From NCBI RefSeq assembly GCF_001697145.1, contig NZ_CP012719.1:1708501-1772500 (forward strand): a stretch of 64,000 bases of DNA, read 5' to 3'. The position numbers were made by a program, and so were the translations under genes. The notes under the pieces are model-generated. The model had not been told where the DNA came from, did no database searches, and was given only the letters and a program-made list of their open reading frames with translations. Shown in pieces: positions 60,909-64,000 of the stretch (position 1 is its first letter; each line of letters begins with the position of its first letter). The stretch is from Streptococcus anginosus (GTDB taxonomy: Bacteria; Bacillota; Bacilli; Lactobacillales; Streptococcaceae).

Positions 60909-61853
60909 TTACTTATCAAAATTAGGCTTATAGAAAGAGCGGTTGTCCATAGCAAAGATTCGATTGGTCATCTCCCCCTTGCCAACCAAGGCTAGAGCCG
61001 AAGTCATCATCATCATTTCCGCATCTAAATTATCAATCATGTGGATAATTTCAGCTTCCATGATTTTCGGACGCACTGGACTACCGTATTCCAACAGGCC
61101 GTGATGACTTAGCAAAACATGACGGAGAATAATGACCTCTTCTCTAGTGTCGTCAATTTTTAATTCTGCCAACACCTTTGTTATTTCTTCATCAATCAAA
61201 GCGATGTGTCCGATGAGATTGCCTCGAACAGTGTATTCTGTTTGCTCTGGGCCTGTCAATTCCAGTACCTTTGCTAAATCATGGAGCATAATTCCTGCAT
61301 AAAGTAAACTCTTATTTAGTTGCGGGTAAATCTCACCAATAGCATTTGCTAGCCGCACCATAGTCGCAGTATGAAAAGCAAGTCCTGCCTCAAAAGCGTG
61401 GTGATTGGTTTTCGCTGCTGGATAGGAGTAAAATTCTTTATCGTATTTAGCATACAAAGCCCGTACCACACGCTGCCAAACTGGATTTTCAATTTTAAAA
61501 ATCATTTGCGAGAGATAGTCACGTAACTCCTGGACATCAACCGGTGGTTTTTCCTTAAAATCAGCCGGATTGTTTGGTTCGCCAACTTTAGGCAATCGCA
61601 AGGTAATTTGATTGACTTGAGGGGTGTTGTTATACACTTCTCTGCGCCCTTGCATGTGAACGACTTTCCCAGCAGTAAACTCTTCCACATTGTGCGGTTG
61701 TGCATCCCACAATTTCCCTTCAATCGTTCCAGTGTCATCTTGAAAGGTGAATGCCAAATAGTTTTTCCCTGCCCTTGTTTGACGAAGTTCAGCAGATTTG
61801 ATGAGATAAAACCCTTCAAACAGCTCGTCTTTTTTCATTTGGTTAATCTTCAT
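60909..61853 (-). CDS. yhaM: 3'-5' exoribonuclease YhaM
   Basis: This protein of about 314 residues has an N-terminal OB-fold (NYLAFTFQDDTGTIEGKLWD) and a C-terminal HD hydrolase domain (YAGIMLHDLAKVLELTGP, LRHVLLSHHGLLEYGSP). It trims RNA 3' ends in Firmicutes. The start at 61853 has GAGGAAGA upstream and overlaps the end of rmuC by 11 bases. Confidence 0.93.
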   Translation of the reverse strand: MKINQMKKDELFEGFYLIKSAELRQTRAGKNYLAFTFQDDTGTIEGKLWDAQPHNVEEFTAGKVVHMQGRREVYNNTPQVNQITLRLPKVGEPNNPADFKEKPPVDVQELRDYLSQMIFKIENPVWQRVVRALYAKYDKEFYSYPAAKTNHHAFEAGLAFHTATMVRLANAIGEIYPQLNKSLLYAGIMLHDLAKVLELTGPEQTEYTVRGNLIGHIALIDEEITKVLAELKIDDTREEVIILRHVLLSHHGLLEYGSPVRPKIMEAEIIHMIDNLDAEMMMMTSALALVGKGEMTNRIFAMDNRSFYKPNFDK

Positions 61854-63099
61854 ATTCTTCCTCTTCATCTTGGAAATCTAGTAGACCGTTGAAGTCCGAT
61901 TTGTCCGAAATTTCAATATGGCGCAAAGTTCGCTCGATAGCATTGGTTCTGCGCGTCAGCAATTCATCAATATTGCCAGAAGCATGTTGCAGATGTTTTT
62001 GTGCCTTGAGCAAAATGCCACCAAATTTATTAAATTCTGATTTGACATTGCCCAAAACCTTACTGATGTCATCTGCACTTCGTTGAATGTTGAGCGTTTT
62101 AAAACCAACCGAAAGCGAATTGAGTAGGGCAGACAACGTAGACGGTCCTGCGACCACAATCTGCTCGTCTCGACGCAAACTGTCAAAGAATTCCGGATTG
62201 CGAACGACTTCTGAATAAAGCCCTTCCGTTGGTAAAAACATCACGCCAAAGTTTGTTGTTGCAGGAGGCGCTAAGTATTTCTTATTGATGTCCTTGGCAA
62301 AACGTTTGACGCTCGCTAGCAAAGACTTACGATACAAATCAATCTCTTCTTTGTTTCCTGATTCGTAAGCATCCTCCAAGCGATAGTAGTCAGCAAGCGG
62401 AAACTTGGAATCAATCGGCAAATAGATATATTCTTTTTCCACTTGTCCCGGTAATTTAATCGCATACTCTACGCGCTCACTGGATCCTGCAACCGTCGCA
62501 AATTCGCGTTCATACTGGCTCGGTGTCAGAATGTCTTCAATGATTTGACCAAGTTGCAACTCGCCTAAAATTCCACGCGTTTTAGTATTGGAGAGCACCT
62601 TATTTAGAGTGCCAACATCACGCGCTACATTTTGCATTTCTCCCAAGCCACGATTGACCGACTCTAATTGTTTTGAAACTGTTTCAAAAGACGTTTGCAA
62701 TCTCGCCTGCAACGTTTTCTCTAATTTTTCTTCCACTGTTTGGCGCATTTGCTCTAAACGACGGTCATTTGACTCTTGAATCTGACGCATTCGTTCGTCT
62801 GTCTTATCACGATTTTTAGTTAGATTCTCGCTTATCTCTAACCGCATTTCCGTTAAATTTCGATGTAAATCCGTACGCGCCTCACCCAAACGATCTCCCA
62901 GAGCCAATTCCAGTTGTTGCTGTGCTAGAAGGCGTTGCTGCCGCTCCTGCTCAAAACGGTAATCCAACTGATCAGATAATTGATCGGCTTGATCTTCAAA
63001 AATCTTCTTCGCTTGGTCTGTCTGTTGCTGATTCTTTTGCCACAAAAGAAAGGTCACAATAAGATCTCCCAGCAATAAGAGGATAATTATAAACTCCAT
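61843..63099 (-). CDS. rmuC: DNA recombination protein RmuC
   Basis: This protein of 418 residues has one N-terminal membrane segment (FIIILLLLGDLIVTFLLW), a long coiled coil (about 25-150) and the RmuC nuclease-like domain (TRGILGELQLGQIIEDIL, LPIDSKFPLADYYRL, NFGVMFLPTEGLYSEV). It limits inversions between short repeats. The start at 63099 has AGGAG at the right distance. It directly follows the thiamine pyrophosphokinase gene. Confidence 0.93.
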   Translation of the reverse strand: MEFIIILLLLGDLIVTFLLWQKNQQQTDQAKKIFEDQADQLSDQLDYRFEQERQQRLLAQQQLELALGDRLGEARTDLHRNLTEMRLEISENLTKNRDKTDERMRQIQESNDRRLEQMRQTVEEKLEKTLQARLQTSFETVSKQLESVNRGLGEMQNVARDVGTLNKVLSNTKTRGILGELQLGQIIEDILTPSQYEREFATVAGSSERVEYAIKLPGQVEKEYIYLPIDSKFPLADYYRLEDAYESGNKEEIDLYRKSLLASVKRFAKDINKKYLAPPATTNFGVMFLPTEGLYSEVVRNPEFFDSLRRDEQIVVAGPSTLSALLNSLSVGFKTLNIQRSADDISKVLGNVKSEFNKFGGILLKAQKHLQHASGNIDELLTRRTNAIERTLRHIEISDKSDFNGLLDFQDEEEEYED

Positions 63100-63100
63100 A

Positions 63101-63733
63101 CTAACTCCTGTCTTTGCTATAAATGACAATAACATAATCTGATTGGCACTCTAAAAAAACGGGCTCATCTATAAATTCGTTAGAAGCATACACTTTTTTA
63201 AAAAAATAATTGGATTCGTTTAAAGGATATTTGGCGCCTTCAATGGTCAAACGACCGTCGTCCACAGGCATAAAAGCTAAATAGTTCATACCAGCTACTG
63301 GCTTTATCTCGTGACGCCCTTGAGGGCAATAGCGGAGCTCATTTTGTGCATTGCACAGTCGAATTTGCTGCATATAAGGAGTAATTTCTGGATTACTTGG
63401 CAAGAAAATATTTGCCAAAGTATGATCCAAGCGCCCGCCAAAAGCACCAAAAATTGTCACTTGCGCCTGTGGATAACGTGCAAAAACAGCTTTAACTGCC
63501 AACTCTAAATCCGTATCATCTTTTTCAGGTTGTGCTTGAAGTACCTCTTTAGATTGAGAACAAATCAAAGCCAACTCTTTCTCCGAAACGGAATCAAAAT
63601 CACCGACCGCTAAATCTGGGCAAATGCCTTGTTCAATGAGAAACAGGCTTCCCCTATCTACTCCGATAAAGAGGTCAAAATCCATTTGAAAGCTATCTAT
63701 CGTCCCACCAGCAAAGAGAGCAATTTTAATCAT
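63101..63733 (-). CDS. thiN: Thiamine pyrophosphokinase
   Basis: This 210-residue enzyme makes thiamine diphosphate from thiamine and ATP. It has FIGVDRGSLFLIEQGICPDL followed by AVGDFDSVS, the QPEKDDTDLELAV motif and FGAFGGRLDHTLANI. It overlaps rpe by 8 bases in an operon of metabolic and housekeeping genes. Confidence 0.93.
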   Translation of the reverse strand: MIKIALFAGGTIDSFQMDFDLFIGVDRGSLFLIEQGICPDLAVGDFDSVSEKELALICSQSKEVLQAQPEKDDTDLELAVKAVFARYPQAQVTIFGAFGGRLDHTLANIFLPSNPEITPYMQQIRLCNAQNELRYCPQGRHEIKPVAGMNYLAFMPVDDGRLTIEGAKYPLNESNYFFKKVYASNEFIDEPVFLECQSDYVIVIYSKDRS

Positions 63734-64000
63734 GCAATGCTTCTTTCAAGGTTTGAACCTGACGAGCTACATCACCTTTGAACACATAACTACCTGCCAC
63801 AAAGACATTAGCACCGGCCTCTTTGGCAATGCGAATGGTTTCATCATCAATACCACCGTCTACTTCAATATCAAAGTCTAGTTGGTTCACTTCTCTCAAA
63901 ACGACTAATTCGCGTACTTTATCCATTGTTTCTGGTAGAAAAGCTTGTCCACCGAAGCCCGGATTGACAGTCATTACTAAGACTTGGTCAACTAGATTAA
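63726..64000 (-). CDS. rpe: Ribulose-phosphate 3-epimerase, C-terminal part (cut by window edge)
   Basis: The last 91 codons of the pentose-phosphate epimerase are present, with LVMTVNPGFGGQAFLPETMD (phosphate-binding loop), DIEVDGGIDDETIRIA (catalytic Asp) and NVFVAGSYVFKG. The 5' part lies beyond the right edge. It is the first visible gene of rpe-thiN-rmuC-yhaM. Confidence 0.95.
   Translation of the reverse strand, partial: NLVDQVLVMTVNPGFGGQAFLPETMDKVRELVVLREVNQLDFDIEVDGGIDDETIRIAKEAGANVFVAGSYVFKGDVARQVQTLKEALHD

Overview
The window is chromosomal DNA of a low-GC Gram-positive coccus, almost certainly an oral Streptococcus. The evidence is pyruvate oxidase (spxB) at the left edge, a YSIRK-type surface protein with GBS Bsp-like and SH3_5 repeats, the gene order tsaB-rimI-tsaD and rpoY-rnjA, the str operon (rpsL-rpsG-fusA), a gpsA-galU pair, MtaR-type and PurR-type boxes, and BOX-like intergenic repeats. 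SpxB suggests the mitis/sanguinis side of the genus, but no species call is possible from sequence alone.

Layout. 1-6.1 kb is the most unusual part. A PlcR-like regulator (5156..6028) is followed on the same strand by a 17-codon hydrophobic peptide gene (4871..4924), which has a near-consensus promoter and ribosome site. Next come an SH3 lipoprotein and a 1101-residue VanY/SH3/Bsp surface protein. The last two are driven by an 86-bp duplicated promoter module. All three promoters carry an AT-rich palindrome at nearly the same distance from the -10 box, and the two duplicated copies differ by compensating changes. I read this as a peptide-pheromone circuit controlling cell-surface proteins.

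6.1-25 kb is metabolic accessory DNA: an SGNH hydrolase with a HAD phosphatase, a MetE-like methyltransferase behind a Met-box, a 6-phospho-beta-glucosidase divergent from an AraC regulator, a C39-like lipoprotein, a CapA-like protein, a beta-glucoside PTS with a LicT-type antiterminator leader, an IS1182 element inserted in a terminator, a cellobiose-type PTS operon facing a ROK regulator, and an amidohydrolase behind a purine-riboswitch-like leader. 25-39.8 kb holds msrAB, pyrD, gdhA (behind a structured leader RNA), an MscS channel, sstT, a 41-bp-period array of GC-rich hairpins beside a 30-codon membrane peptide gene, trxA, a C69 dipeptidase, mutS2, cvpA, zapA, rnhC and lepB. 40-45.4 kb has recD2, an ISL3 element against its stop codon, and a frameshifted IS110 element with a structured left-end non-coding region. 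45.6-64 kb is core genome: a class I amidotransferase, gpsA-galU, azlCD, tsaB-rimI-tsaD, rpoY-rnjA, gapA, fusA-rpsG-rpsL, an unknown membrane protein, purR, yhaM, rmuC, a thiamine pyrophosphokinase, and the 3' end of rpe.

All functions are read from protein motifs and gene context. No database search or folding program was run, so RNA structures and operators are hand-identified.
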